This document shows positions 1 through 11,154 of a DNA stretch of 64,000 bases, one piece after another. Position 1 is the first letter of the stretch. Each line of letters begins with the position of its first letter. Location: assembly GCA_036245525.1 (NCBI GenBank), contig BTPG01000008.1, positions 27,433,568 through 27,497,567 of the forward strand, given 5' to 3'. A model generated the notes under the pieces. That model was not told the DNA's origin. It saw nothing but the letters and a program-made list of their open reading frames with translations, and did not search any database. The position numbers and the translations under genes are program-made. Source of the stretch: Semisulcospira habei (Eukaryota > Mollusca > Gastropoda > Semisulcospiridae).

Positions 1-119
1 GCGTTCTTACTCACTAATGATCGACTATCGTGTTCGGAATCGACACGATCAAATGCTTGCAAGATACTGTCGTAGGTCCTTGTAACCATCGCAAGGAATA
101 TCTGTGTATTGAAAGCTTA

Positions 120-181
120 AAGAGGTACATATCCTCATGAGCCCCCGCATTTGCGGGGGCTCATGAGGATCTATACCTCTT
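120..181. repeat. Hairpin family A copy A1
   Basis: Family A core: AAGAGGCATAGATCCTCATG, then AGCCCCCGC, a 3-5 nt loop, and the reverse complement. Here the left arm has GGTACAT and the right arm ATACC, a matched C-to-T change. Confidence 0.9.
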
Positions 182-670
182 GCTGAAACCACTTTGTAGT
201 CATGTGCCTTTGACGGCTGTGAATCTGTGGGATTTCTTATAATGATTTCGAAAATTCTGACAGTATGCGTCTGGCAGTGTGTGTGTGAAAATTTGACTCG
301 TGAATAAGTCCGATTTCTTTTAACAGATCTTTTTTTTTTTTTTTTATCACCTTTCCTTTTGTGACAGTCACAGGCGTTACGGTCTCACCCGATCCAAAAG
401 AAACTTGTCAAGTTTAGACAGCTCTACAGCGCTTGCTTTCAAGAACGGCTGTTATACGTGAAGCTTTATGTTCTTGAAGCTATTTGCGTGCACTTCGACG
501 TACCAGGGAATGCATTGGAAAGGAACGGACTCAGCTCACCTGAGTAAGAGTAACCAGTGTCAACCAGTGTCAACACGCGGGTCAACTCAAGCTGACGTCG
601 CCGGGTTGAGGACCTTTGCTTTGGTGTTTAGGCGTTCGATGTTTGTTTTTATTATCACAGGCTTTTACCC

Positions 671-773
671 AATAGCAAAACATCCTTGGGCCCACGACGG
701 CCGCTGTGGGCCCGCGCACAGCTGTGCGCGGGCCCACTGCGGCTGTCGTGGGCCCGAGGTGCTTTGTTTACTG
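671..773. repeat. Hairpin family C copy C1
   Basis: Family C: CCCAGTAGCAAAA end, GGGCCCACGACGGCCGC, TGTGGGCCCGCGCACAG, reverse complement, TTTTTACTGGG end. Near-perfect, G+C about 70%. Confidence 0.93.
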
Positions 774-1049
774 ATACGTTTCGTCAAGCGATCATTGTGA
801 TTTAAATAAAAGTGGGTAAGCTTGGCTTTGTCGTCGCCTAAAGTTATGTCGCGTATTCACGCCTCGATGGACTGATTAATCATTTATGCAATTTTTGGGT
901 GCGAGTAAAATTGTGTTATGCCCTGTGAAAAAAAAAAAAAAAAAAATAGGGCGATGGCATATAATGTTTGGAGCTCTCCAAATGCAGATGAATTAATATT
1001 TGATATCACCACACACTAACAAAATATATTTGTGGGGTGAAAAAAATTG

Positions 1050-1490
1050 CCGACACGCATCACGACTTTGGAGAAATCGAACTTGAAAACGTGTTTGAAA
1101 TTTTTGACGCCTACCAGAATAATTGGTTGCCCCTAAACCACTGAGTCACTTTCATAGCCTCCCAAAAACATACATATCTGTGGGGGAGGGGTGGGGGGCT
1201 TCGGGGGGTGGGGGGGAATAACACGCATCACAACATTAGACAGATAGAACTTAAAAACGTATTCAAAATTCAGACGCCTACCCAAATAATCGATTGCCCT
1301 CAAACAACTGAGTCACTTTTAGCCGTCCAAAAGACATACATGCCTGTTGCGAAAAATGACAGGCATCACACCTTTGTACAAATCGACTTGAAAACGTATT
1401 TGAAATGTAGACGCCCACCAGAATAACACCAAACTGGTGCACCCAAGCCAATAAGTCATTTTCATAGCTCAAACACACACACACTGTCAG
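1050..1490. repeat. Degenerate tandem repeat, 3 units of about 140-165 bp
   Basis: Each unit has CATCAC, GAACTTGAAAACGTGTTT, GACGCCTACCAGAATAA and GAGTCACTTTC in the same order (units start near 1055, 1222 and 1365). Confidence 0.7.
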
Positions 1491-1530
1491 AAACCCACCA
1501 TAACAGCCACTAGCAGACAATTTAGAACAT

Positions 1531-2099
1531 GCCTATTGTGTAATCTTCTTACTTCAATTCTATTATGTTGGCTGCCTGCCGCGAAAAGTGACAATGGTAT
1601 AGAAATTCCGCCCAGCCCTCTGCCGTTTTCAATCGTGGGTAGAACTCTTCGAACCCTTCGTGTTCAATAACATAGATGAAAAATCTACCGACGTGTGCAA
1701 GCAAGAGGCATAGAACCTCATGGGCCCCTGCATGATATATGCTTTTGCTGATCGATGTGTTACAGCGCTCTCTCAGTCTCGCTCTCTCTAGTGCGCGCTT
1801 CGCAGTTGCTAGGGACGCCGTAAGAATGAAAGAGAGTGGTGTCCCGTCTAGGCGTCTTGTCGTTCACACTTACAAGTTTTAGGTTACGGATTGTGGAGTG
1901 CCATTATGCGGCCTTAGGTCCGGTGTAAGATTGTGTAGTGGTGTCTTCCCCCCATGATCAGCGGGAGGTGAGTGTAATACCCCCATGGTTTAATTCCTGT
2001 ACTATCCTTTGCTTTGCTTGTTTATATATGGGTTTAACACATAAAGCCCTCAGATAAAAATTCCGAAATTAAAAATAATTGTCATCTGAAGGCTACATA
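1531..2099. other. Stretch without recognised features
   Basis: Mixed-composition sequence with short pyrimidine runs; no ORF, hairpin or repeat that I can support. Confidence 0.5.
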
Positions 2100-2240
2100 C
2101 GACCATGATAGTTCAAGGGTGGTTAAAGAATAGCTTGGCGCCTACAGGCGGCCATGATAGTTAAAGGTTGGTTCCAGATTAGCTTCGCGCCTGTAGGCAC
2201 CTAGCTATCTGGAACCACCCTTGAACTATCATGGTCGATC
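2100..2240. repeat. Family B copy B1, rearranged double hairpin
   Basis: Family B core: GATCGACCATGATAGTTCAA, GGGTGGTGCCAGAATAGC, TTGGCGCC and the reverse complement. Here two left arms in tandem face a single right arm. Confidence 0.88.
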
Positions 2241-2742
2241 CATGGTGTGTCAGGAGTGAAGTGCTAAATACCTATTGCTTTAATTTCGTTAAGTTGTTAT
2301 CTCTTGGTTTACGATTTCTTTACTTATTATATCTCTGGGTTTAATTTCTCTCTACGCTAAATATCCCTTGGCTTAATTTCTCTCTAATGACATTTAACCT
2401 AAGATGTATTTTGGTTTAACTTAAAAGCAAGAGATATCTCTTGGTTAGTACACGATTTATGGGTCTGGCTTTAGGGCGCGTGCGCATTCTTTTTGACAAG
2501 TTGTCTCAGTGACAACTTCGTGATCGCATTATCCTAGGAATTGTCATTTTTTTTTTGCGTATGAAAAGTTTTGTTTGAAGTTCGTCTTTGAGTGAACTAT
2601 TTGATGGCTTGAAGGTTAGCATCGTGCATTTTCCTGGGTACTTGTACACGGCGTAACAAAAGCAAGATTTTCTCAGGACGTGCCTGAGGAAACCAGACTA
2701 TTGAATGCATGTCACCAGTCGGTGCACATATTAGTGTTTCTT

Positions 2743-3030
2743 AATAATAATAATAATTACGGTATTTATAATGCGCTTATCTTATAATAATTCTAAGCGC
2801 GCACTCACAACTCGCACACGCATGCGCACGCTTTAGACAATGACTCACGCAACACAAATAGTGAAGATACATTACGACGGTCAGCAAGGGGTGGGGAGTG
2901 TGGTGATATAGTGCTAGAACTGTTGAAAGAGGTGAGTTTTGAGGGCGGACTGGAAGGAGGAGAGCGAGTGTTTCTGACGGAGAGAGAGTGGGAGAGTGTT
3001 CCAGGTAGATGGACCGTATACTGAGGAAAC
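2743..3030. mobile_element. (AAT)n-anchored SINE-like element
   Basis: (AAT)n is followed by TTTATAATGCGCTTATC and AAGCGCGCACTCAC. A G-rich body follows (AAAGAGGTGAGTTTTGAGGG, GAGAGTGTTCCAGGTAGATG) of a kind widely dispersed in invertebrate genomes. The same microsatellite-plus-GCGC head recurs at 37819 and 59761. Confidence 0.5.
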
Positions 3031-3355
3031 CTGTTGTTGATTTGTCGTTGAATTTAGTCTTCAGTAGCAAAACTGTAGCGCACCGCCTTTGCCAAATCGG
3101 TTGCGGTCTTTTGATTGCGTTTCAAAGGCAGGTTACTCTCACCACCCCCCCCCCCCCCCCCCACAATCGTTCACCAGTTTGTCTTGTAATCAGTGACAGA
3201 GGAAAGAATTTCCAGACGTTTAGATCTCCATTTGTTTAATGCCAGCTTACTTCAAACGTCGATACATGCTACGTTGCCAGTGCAGCATTTTATCACCGAT
3301 TCGAAGTCTTTCACCAGACGTAAATGTAAACCCTTCACTCCTGGAACAACTATCT

Positions 3356-3421
3356 GCAGGAGGCATAGATTGTCATGAGCCCCCGCAGTCGCGGGGGCTC
3401 AAGACGATCTATGCCTCTTGC
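3356..3421. repeat. Hairpin family A copy A2
   Basis: Arms paired, with a few mismatches near ATTGTCATG/CAAGACGAT. No TTAA ends retained. Confidence 0.88.
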
Positions 3422-3714
3422 TGAAAGCTCTATGTATCCATGTTTGTTTTGGTTATTTTTTGTGTTTTTTCTTCTTTCGTTGAATTAATATTTCAGAAAC
3501 ACAGCTTTAAGACCACTGGCAGTTTATGGGTTAATCCGAATAATTCCCCTCGGTCTGAGGATGCGAATTCAACCCACAGGGGGCTCTGTTTGGGTTTGCT
3601 TTTCATATCAAAATATGTCAATACTTTCATTTTATTCTGCATAACTGTATATACTACTGCCCTATCTACAGCCGGTATGATGACGTGGAGGAAAACAGGT
3701 ACAAGGGTCAGTTG

Positions 3715-3812
3715 CATGAGCGAGCTTAGTCCTGCACCAGCCACTAAGCAAGGTGGGCCGCTATAGCGGCGCACCTTGCTTAGTGGCTGGTGCAGGACTA
3801 AGCTCGCTTATG
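3715..3812. repeat. 98-bp palindrome without a loop (J)
   Basis: CGAGCTTAGTCCTGCACCAG to CTGGTGCAGGACTAAGCTCG, centred on CCGCTATAGCGG; only about 2-3 mismatches. Confidence 0.93.
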
Positions 3813-4115
3813 AAACTTGTTCCAGGTGTTTATATAGTTACACAGGAGAACAAGTGCCAAAACTGTATGTACGTGTGTGTAGATTACAATCTGTGATACA
3901 CGAATTCTCAAGTGATCGAACTTCTATTTTCCCCCCGTTCCCACCGCCAATTTGCGGATATTTGTGCTGACGGCGAAAGCTCAAATGTAGGCCTGATAAA
4001 CGTGGTGCCTCTCAGTGCCAAGCTGAGCAAGCACTAACAATAAGCTCTCACAGTAAAATCCATCTCTCTCGACCTATATATGTTTTTTTGCGGTCTTTTC
4101 TGAACCACACACTAC

Positions 4116-4321
4116 TTAACCCATTCAGCCCTGACGCACTACAGCAGGAGATGGGTTTATTCAAGGATAGTGCCAGATTAGTTTGGCGCCTGTCGACGCC
4201 AAGCTAATCTGTCACTACCCTTGAATTATCATGGTCGATCCATCTCCTGCAACAGGTGCATAGTCCTTAGATGACGCCTCCAAAATTTGGGAAATGACGT
4301 GCGTCGATCTGAATGAGTTAA
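4116..4321. mobile_element. Family B element B2, TTAA to TTAA
   Basis: TTAACCCATTCAGCCCTGACG to GATCTGAATGAGTTAA, 206 bp. GATAGTGCCAGATTAG pairs with CTAATCTGTCACTA. Confidence 0.92.
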
Positions 4322-4425
4322 AGAAAATTCCAATGAAGAAAGAAACACTACTGAAAAGGACAATTAGTACAAAATATTGTTTTGTTGCGATGGTCCTTAG
4401 GAACGCGGTTATAAAAGACAATTAC

Positions 4426-4512
4426 AAACACAATTTATATTGTTGTAATTGTCCTTCTTAAGTGTGTTTCTTTTTTGATTCGTATTTCTTTCCGTCCATT
4501 TTACACGCTTGG
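4426..4512. repeat. Family H fragment
   Basis: ACAATTTATATTGTTGTAAT, CTTAAGTGTGTTTC and CGCTTGGCAGTCACACG are the family H right-end motifs. Confidence 0.6.
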
Positions 4513-4634
4513 CAGTCACACGTTTGGTCCGGATTTCACAAACTGCTCAGTTCTTGAAGCGATATTGAAAGCAATATGACTATCTGTATATGGCTAGTCT
4601 GTGTAATTTGGAAGGGAAAGCATTAGGCCTCTGC

Positions 4635-4705
4635 GTGTGCCGATCTGTGATTTTGGACCTTACGGCTGGAAGCCGTAAGGTCCAAAATCACAGATCGGCA
4701 CACAC
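4635..4705. repeat. Hairpin family D copy D1
   Basis: Family D: GTGTGCTGGTCTGTGATTTT, GGACCTTACGGC, loop, reverse complement. Here GTGTGCCGATCTG/CAGATCGGCACAC carries two paired changes. Confidence 0.94.
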
Positions 4706-5081
4706 CCACAAGTACCACCACACACAACCCGTTGCGTTGCTCATAAGCAGCCTTTTGTGCATTTGACAAGCTGGCAGCTTTTATGTCAGGGAGGTACGTG
4801 AGGGATTTATCTGGTAGATGTATGTACTTTTCGGGTTAGAAAACAAATTTCTCTGAGCTCCGACATACTGTTTGCCGATATTGACTGAAAGGGTGGCGGT
4901 CAGGTACATGCTCAGGACACATGCGAGGGTCGAGACACGCGTTTTTGAATATGCATTTATCAATGTACAGTGTTCCTTCTATCATCCTTATCTTTTATGT
5001 CGATATACACCTTGACAAACGAGTTCTGTGGCAGTTAGATCAATGACTGGTGAGTGAAATGTACGAACTTTTAAAATTGTT

Positions 5082-5149
5082 TGCTGGTCTGTGATTTTGG
5101 ACATTACGGCCCTAGAGCCGCATGGTGGAAAATCACTGACCAGCACACA
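5082..5149. repeat. Hairpin family D copy D2
   Basis: TGCTGGTCTGTGATTTTGG and AAAATCACTGACCAGCACA; centre mismatched. Confidence 0.88.
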
Positions 5150-5222
5150 AAGGTATTTTTGGTATTTATTTGTGAAATTCGCAATCCGTAACTTTGTAAC
5201 ACATCAACCAAAACTTACTTAC

Positions 5223-5762
5223 TTACTTACGCCTGTCACCCCTACCCGGGTATAGGCCGTCGACGAGAGACCTCCAGCAACTCCTGTCCTGTGCTTCTCC
5301 TTCGATTCTACTCCAGGTGGTTCCCAGTCTCTTGATGTCTGCTTGGAGGTCTCGACGCCAGGAGTTTCTCGGCCTACCTCTTTTCCTCTTTCCCTGGGGG
5401 TTCCATGACAATGCCTGCCTAGTGATACTGGAAGCTGGCTTTCTCAGACTGTGACCGATCCATCCCCATCTTCTTCGCCCAATTTCATTCTCTGCTGTTA
5501 TCTGCTCTGTTCTCTCCCAGAGTCTGACGTTGCTGATCTTCTCTGGCCAGTGGATTTTCAAAATTCTTCTAAGGCAACTGTTCATGAAGGTCTGTACTCT
5601 GTTGACTGTGGTTTTTGTCAATCTCCATGTCTCTGCTCCATATAGGAGAACTGCTTTTACATTGGAGTTGAAAATCCGGACTTTGGTGTGTTGTGACAGC
5701 TCTCTGGAACTCCACACTTTTTTCAACTGGAGAAAGGCTGCTCTGGCTTTACCGATTCGTGA
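5223..5762 (-). pseudogene. C-terminal fragment of an RTE-like non-LTR retrotransposon ORF
   Basis: An open frame (167 residues from Met, extendable back to about 5762) reads VRIFNSNVKAVLLYGAETWR, later GRRRWGWIGHSLRKP and GKRKRGRPRNSWRRDLQADI, ending GLYPGRGDRRK. These are typical of the region after the RT domain in RTE-like elements of molluscs and other animals. The polymerase motifs are absent, so it cannot act alone. It abuts the 56-bp repeated 5' end at 5766. Confidence 0.8.
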
Positions 5763-5765
5763 TTA

Positions 5766-5821
5766 GGGACCAGAGTGACCGGATGCATACCTGGGTGGGA
5801 CCGGTCTTGCTCTTTTACCAC
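5766..5821 (-). repeat. 56-bp direct repeat, internal copy of retroelement 5' end
   Basis: Identical over 56 bp to 8470-8525 (starts GGGACCAGAGTGACC and ends CTCTTTTACCAC on the + strand). See the composite element. Confidence 0.9.
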
Positions 5822-6859
5822 TGATCTGAAGGTGCGTAGCACCGACCTGACTAGGACCCGTGAATAGCCACCCGATTTTTTTAGGGTCGTTTGCTATCCT
5901 CAGCAATGTGCAAAACCGGTCACTTTTGGTTTCACCTACGCCTCGCTTTCAAACCCTGGCATATTATGCCCACTTCATTCTCCTTTCACTCGGACTGTGC
6001 GAACAGGAAAAATATCGCATCTTCATTGTTCCACTGGACCGTCAAGATTGAATCGACAAAACACACGAAGGGACTAAGCGTAATACAGCGGTTCGCGGCC
6101 AGAGTGATGATGCAATCAGGATGACGCCACCGCTATCGGTCCCGGCCACGCGCGCACCGTTTAGAGTGGCCACGCTTCAATGCACACAACCCCAACCTCA
6201 GGCTCACCGTCCTGAGGGGATCGGAACACTGATTCAACGAAGCAGAGAGCGCCTCTTAAATAAGAGGAGATAGCTCATTTCAGTGCCGGTAAAAGAGCAA
6301 TCCCCAGCTAGCTCACTTTCTAGCAAACACTTACGGGAGACGGACGTGTCATGACAGATGTTTACTCTAAGCATCCAGATATACACCATCAACAGACAAC
6401 TACCTCTCATTTCCACGTCTATACGGCTGACAGAGATATAGCATACCACAAAAATGGACTGGCCGACATAGAAGATAGACTCCACCTGCAACCAAGGTCA
6501 CAAGACGCTATCTCACACGGACAGCGGGCGATCAGTCCGACCACGACAGCCGACCAATGGGATTCGACCATACGTCATCGGCACGCGCGCTGCACTAAGC
6601 CGCTCTGCCCTCACACCCAGCAAAGCCTCATTCGAAGCGAGACGACGAAGGAAACAACAGCTGCCAGCCCTAACTCCGCCAGAAACGGGGATCAAGACCC
6701 AAGACATCTATGTCAACGGAGAACTACAAAGAAGAAGAAAGTCATCGATGGTTTCCCACACCTGAAACAGGGTGGTTGAGACCCATTCCCCACGCCTGAT
6801 AAAGGGTGGATGGAACGACTGAATACAACCAAGAAACCACAAGCAAGAAGGAGCTCTTC

Positions 6860-7040
6860 GACCATTCTCCCACACCTATAATAGGGTGGTTGAGACCCAC
6901 TCCCACACCTATAATAGGGTGGTTGAGACCGACTCCCACACCTATAATAGGGTGGTTGAGACCCACTCCCACACCTATAATAGGGTGGTTGAGACCCACT
7001 CCCACACCTATAATAGGGTGGTTGGAACGCACTCCCCGCA
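6860..7040. repeat. 33-bp tandem repeat, about 5 copies plus degenerate edges
   Basis: The unit contains CACACCTATAATAGGGTGG then TTGAGACCCACTC, period 33. Flanking copies near 6765-6815 and 7030-7060 are diverged (CACCTGAAACAGGGTGG, CACCTGAGAAAATGTGG). Because 33 is divisible by 3, every frame encodes an 11-residue repeat, but no gene context supports translation. Confidence 0.9.
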
Positions 7041-8041
7041 CCTGAGAAAATGTGGATGGAACGAAAATCACCATTTAACACCACACGATCGACAAGCTAG
7101 AACAAGCGACAAACTACACTACGATCCTTTTTTTCTGCTACTTTAACAAGACACGTGTGAGCCAGCTACTCAACTGAGGCCAACAATCGGCCCTGCAGCC
7201 CCCACGGCAAAACCCTCTACTGAAGTGACATCTGTCATGAATCGCTACACGCTATGACGTCACTACTGTTTGCTAAAAGACTTATCTCCCGCCAACGAGA
7301 AAGGCAAGCCACTTTGTCTACAACACGGACTAAGAACAGAGGAAACGGACATTGTCTACTTCACACCGACCACAAAACTACGCAGCACCAACTTTAATCT
7401 ACAACAACTGGTCACAAAGAACTCGTTCTAAAGCGCACAAAAGTGAAAGGAGGACTGGAACGCTCGCAACAAGCGAGGCCAACTATTCTGTGAAGCACTC
7501 GAAGTATTGAAGGCCCTTCTACAACGACAAAACCCGGCACCTACCACCAAAACGGTATACAATTCAGGCGGCCCAACAAGCCAACGGCAACAACAGCAAT
7601 CAACGAAACGACAGCCACACCAAAACAGCAGCAACAGCTACAACAATAAGCTGATTTTAAAGCATCAACTGTGAGATATGCACCACGGCAACACTGCGTA
7701 CCACCTACACAGAGGACAATACTAGAAACACTAGTCTGTCGTATGGAAGGCAACACAGCCGCACAAACAACCGGCATCGTCTACAAACACGAATACACGA
7801 AGAATCAACAACAACAACAACAACGACACTCAGTCTGGGATTGATCCGTCAAAACGGACGGATTAATAAACAAAGAATTTGACTCCCACGTCGATACACG
7901 CAAACTCCGCCCAACGGTTCCTTGTATCTTATCGCGGCTAAGCCCCGCTGAGCAGGAAATGACTCTTGGAACGGACAGGCACAAGCGCCGAGGGAACAGA
8001 AGACGCAGCGATACAATCGGATCCCGACACAAGACTGGACC

Positions 8042-8258
8042 CTGCAAGGATTTGAAGCAATCATACTTGACATCAATAACACCGCATCAGGAATACTGCA
8101 AGGATTTGAAAGCGTTCATACTAGACATCTATAACACCGCGTCAGGAATACTGCAAGGGTTTGAAAGCGACCATACTGGACATCTATAACACCGCGTCAG
8201 GAATACTGCAAGGCCGTTTGAAAGCGACCATACTGGACATCAATAATGCCGCGTCAGG
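8042..8258. repeat. 55-bp tandem repeat, 4 copies
   Basis: Units begin CTGCAAGGATTTGAAAGC at 8042, 8096, 8151 and 8206, with CATACTGGACAT and ACCGCGTCAGGAATA inside. It lies within the composite retroelement. Confidence 0.88.
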
Positions 8259-8469
8259 ACTACAGTTACATGCATGGACTACACGGATAACATGTCCTTA
8301 TGTAAGGATTTAAATGCGACACACTGGGAGGAAGACACCAAGAAATGGACTGAGAATTGTAGGCCGGTTCCCTGATGAGTAAATCGGAGCCTGTAGTTAC
8401 TAACTACGAATACCGATCGAAACGCCCCCGAGTGCTTCACATTCTTCTGCTCGGACATTTTGAGGCGTC

Positions 8470-8525
8470 GGGACCAGAGTGACCGGATGCATACCTGGGT
8501 GGGACCGGTCTTGCTCTTTTACCAC
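8470..8525 (-). repeat. 56-bp direct repeat, outer copy at retroelement 5' end
   Basis: Matches 5766-5821 and directly abuts the 13-bp target duplication, which fixes it as the element's outer 5' terminus. Confidence 0.9.
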
Positions 8526-8538
8526 CATCAACCAAAAC

Positions 8539-9403
8539 GCCGCTTAATAATTGTTTCAAACAAATGAAGTCGATATTTTGTTGTGTCAGTACTTTGTATG
8601 CTGAGGCCTCTGTTATGAAAAGATTGAAAAAATCTGGGACCAAAATCGGCGCCAAAAAAGACCTAAGTAAATAAAACTAATTTTTAGTTTGGGGGGAGAG
8701 GGGTGGGCGGGGGGCATGGGAGGGTGGGTGGGGGTGGGGGATGGGAGGCAAGCACTCGCAGTAAATCCTGGATCCATATTCGGTATTTTTCAGGAGGTAA
8801 GCACTGCAATAGAACCAACCGCCTCCCCCCCCCCGCTCCTCCCCCTCCCGCTTCCCCCCCCCCCCTTCCCCCGATCCATGGATCCGGCGTTATAAATATG
8901 ATAGTGCAGTTCTACTGAAAGTTACATATTTTGTTTTATTTACATATGCGATGTTGTTGGTGTTTTTGTTGTTGTTGTTGTTGGGGTTGTTTTGTGTGTT
9001 TTTTGTTTTTGTTTTTTGTTTGTTTGTTTCTTGTTGTTTTTTGTTTAAAGAAAAAGTGTTGATTTCGGTTTCCTTTGGATCATGACGGGAAGATCTCGCT
9101 CGTTCCGTTCAACGCAGCAGGCTACACATTAAGTGCACACTATAAAGTAGTTAAAAACCCTGAGGATAAAACCTTTTTTTCAGCATACCCTTTTGCCGCT
9201 TTTCAAGATGAAAAGACCACCTAAGCTGATTTTTCAAAAGGGAAAGTAGGTTCAATAGAACATTTAACCCGGAACCGGCGGACCTGTCCCCAAAAGGCAT
9301 ATACGCTTTCTTACCTTCTGAGAAATGCACCATTATCCAGTCCGCTAGGCCTAGCGTAATGCACCGAAAATGATCGGAATTCAAATTGTATGTGCAGTGC
9401 ATT
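8539..9403. other. Low-complexity stretch
   Basis: G-rich (8690-8750), C-rich (8823-8875) and (GTT)/(TTTG)-rich (8955-9050) runs; no gene. Confidence 0.6.
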
Positions 9404-9633
9404 TTAACCCCATTCACTGCCGGGGCAAGGGGAGTGCTACCCATCTGCAAGAGACATAAATCCTCATGAACCCCCGCAGTCGCGGGGGCTCATGAGGATT
9501 TATGTCTCTTGTAGTCCTATGTGCTTTATGCCTATTGTTGTTTCATTTACATCTGCGTTTTTCACGCGAAAGTCGGCCAGCGTGCAGTCGTTTCAGACGC
9601 TAAATTCGTGATCACCGCCAGCGAACGGGTTAA
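9404..9633. mobile_element. Family A element A3, TTAA to TTAA
   Basis: Left end TTAACCCCATTCACTGCC, right end GCGAACGGGTTAA; hairpin at 9447-9511. Both arms carry ATAAAT/ATTTAT in place of ATAGAT/ATCTAT. Confidence 0.85.
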
Positions 9634-10187
9634 TTCGGCTGTGGCTTGCAGACAAACCTTGAACCCCAGAAGAAAACAATGAAACTTCTTTTTCACGCAA
9701 ATGCTGTTTTCAGAACGGCTTGCACTTTTTGCAACTGTTGAATGAGGAAGAAAAGTTTCACTGAGTTTATTAAACGCCGGCACTCAGGATCCGCGTGCGC
9801 AATTCATGATTATGCTAACATGATTTGCTTTATAACTGAAAACAGGCCACAGCGGAGGATATGAATGTTCAGACTAGTATTAACAATGTGAACGTAGTAA
9901 AGTTCCACTTATTGCGTCATATTTTTGACGATGTTATTTACAAGTCACAAAAAACGCGTCATCATTTGTTTCCAACGAGTCATTTCCCTTGTGACCTTAA
10001 GAAATGGTTGGTCCACAGCCGCCAAATCGTTCTCAAACATCACAACAGACATCTGCGACAGATCCACGGAGAAATAGCGACTGAGCTTGACATTCCAGAA
10101 GGTATTGTCGCAAGAGGCTTAGAGCCACAACGGTTTACACAAGACATGATCCTCCCATCAATCGACCGAAAGTGCTGACCCATATCG

Positions 10188-10475
10188 TTGCCACAGTGCC
10201 TAGAGACACAAGAAAGAAAAAAGAAAGAAAGAAAAAATAGTCGTCTGACTTCTGTCTCTGTACACATATATTATAATATTTGTGTACAGAGAGACATACG
10301 TCAGACATTTTTTAAAATTTATTGCAGAGAGACACATATCGATGCCACAGTGCCTAGAGACACAGTGCCTGGAATAAAAATGAAAAATAGTCTTCTGATA
10401 ATTATTTGTGTACAGAGAGACATACGTCAGACTTAAAAAAAAAAATATTGCAGAGAGACACAAAAGTCTGACATT
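10188..10475. repeat. Degenerate direct/inverted repeat cluster
   Basis: CAGTGCCTAGAGACACA (10194, 10349), GTACAGAGAGACATACGTCA (10283, 10412) and TTGCAGAGAGACACA (10322, 10448) recur within 290 bp, with partial inverted copies. Confidence 0.6.
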
Positions 10476-10540
10476 TAAAAAAAAAGTGTATTCCAGTCAA
10501 CGGTGGTCTGTAGAATAGGATTTAGGAGGGGAAAATATGA

Positions 10541-10755
10541 TTAACCCTTTCACTACAACTGGGCGCATCTTTTGTTTCTGAAATCTTCGTTTATTCTACG
10601 CCCCAAAACCACAGCCGTCCAAGGGACATATATACAAACTGATTTCAACAAGAGGCATAGATCCTCATGAGCCCCCGCAGTCGCAGGGGCTCATGAGGAT
10701 CTATGTCTCTTGTAGTTGGGCTGTGTTCATTATTTCTCGGCTGCGAAGGGGTTAA
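10541..10755. mobile_element. Family A element A4, TTAA to TTAA
   Basis: Ends TTAACCCTTTCACTAC and CGAAGGGGTTAA, 215 bp; hairpin 10649-10712. Confidence 0.9.
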
Positions 10756-10869
10756 ATCATGGAGACTGAGGGAGAGGTAAAGGGCGAGGTGCTGTTTTCC
10801 TGTCATTTCTGGTTAAAAAGTAATGGGCCCTAACGCGTCAACCACAGGCTGTGACTTACCTACATTGGC

Positions 10870-10951
10870 TTAACTTATTCGCGACGTGTTGCATGCGGAT
10901 ACGCGGCATGACGCCGCGTGTACAGGATGCAGCACGTCTCGAATGTGTTAA
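10870..10951. mobile_element. Family E element E1, TTAA to TTAA (82 bp)
   Basis: Family E: TTAACTCATTCGAGACGTGC, CGCATCCGGATACGCGGC, loop, reverse complement. The whole element is one palindrome; E1 has several mismatches. Confidence 0.92.
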
Positions 10952-11090
10952 AACTGAAGTCACCTTCCGTCGTTATGCAAAACCTAAGGCAAACTCATTT
11001 TCAAATCATTTTTTTTTTCTGTAATCTGCGTTCGCCGAACGACCAAAAGCCACTATTTATCCAAAGAACATGGAATTGAAGTGGTCTCCT

Positions 11091-11154
11091 CAAGAGGCAT
11101 AGATCCTCACGAGCCCCCGCTGTCGCGGGGGCTCATGAGGATCTATGCCTCTTG
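11091..11154. repeat. Hairpin family A copy A5
   Basis: Near-perfect arms with one mismatch (CACGAG/CTCATG). The right flank keeps GCAATGAAGGGTTGA, a mutated terminus. Confidence 0.9.

Larger units (their letters stand above)
5215..8525 (-). mobile_element. Composite non-LTR retroelement insertion with 13-bp target duplication
   Basis: The same 13 bases, CATCAACCAAAAC, lie at 5202-5214 and 8526-8538, bracketing 3311 bp. On the minus strand the insertion ends in a (GTAA)n-type simple repeat tail (5215-5230) directly after a truncated RT-type ORF, as in RTE-like LINEs. The 5' end begins GGTGGTAAAAGAGCAAGACC. The same 56-bp 5' sequence recurs at 5766-5821, just before the ORF, so the insertion looks like a short non-autonomous copy (5215-5821) joined to 2.7 kb of other sequence with its own 5' end. 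No endonuclease or polymerase core is present. Confidence 0.75.

Noticed and set aside
468..800. 110-residue ORF
   Set aside because: Half of it is translation of the family C hairpin C1.
6351..6779. 142-residue ORF in the composite retroelement
   Set aside because: Composition-driven (His/Thr/Gln-rich), antisense to the retroelement and continuing into the 33-bp repeat; no family similarity.
5215..8525. LTR retrotransposon with 56-bp LTRs
   Set aside because: The two 56-bp copies are not at both outer ends, there are no TG...CA ends, and the tail is a simple repeat; a non-LTR insertion fits better.
9861..10178. 105-residue + strand ORF
   Set aside because: No recognisable domain, no splice or UTR context, and it runs into a degenerate repeat cluster.
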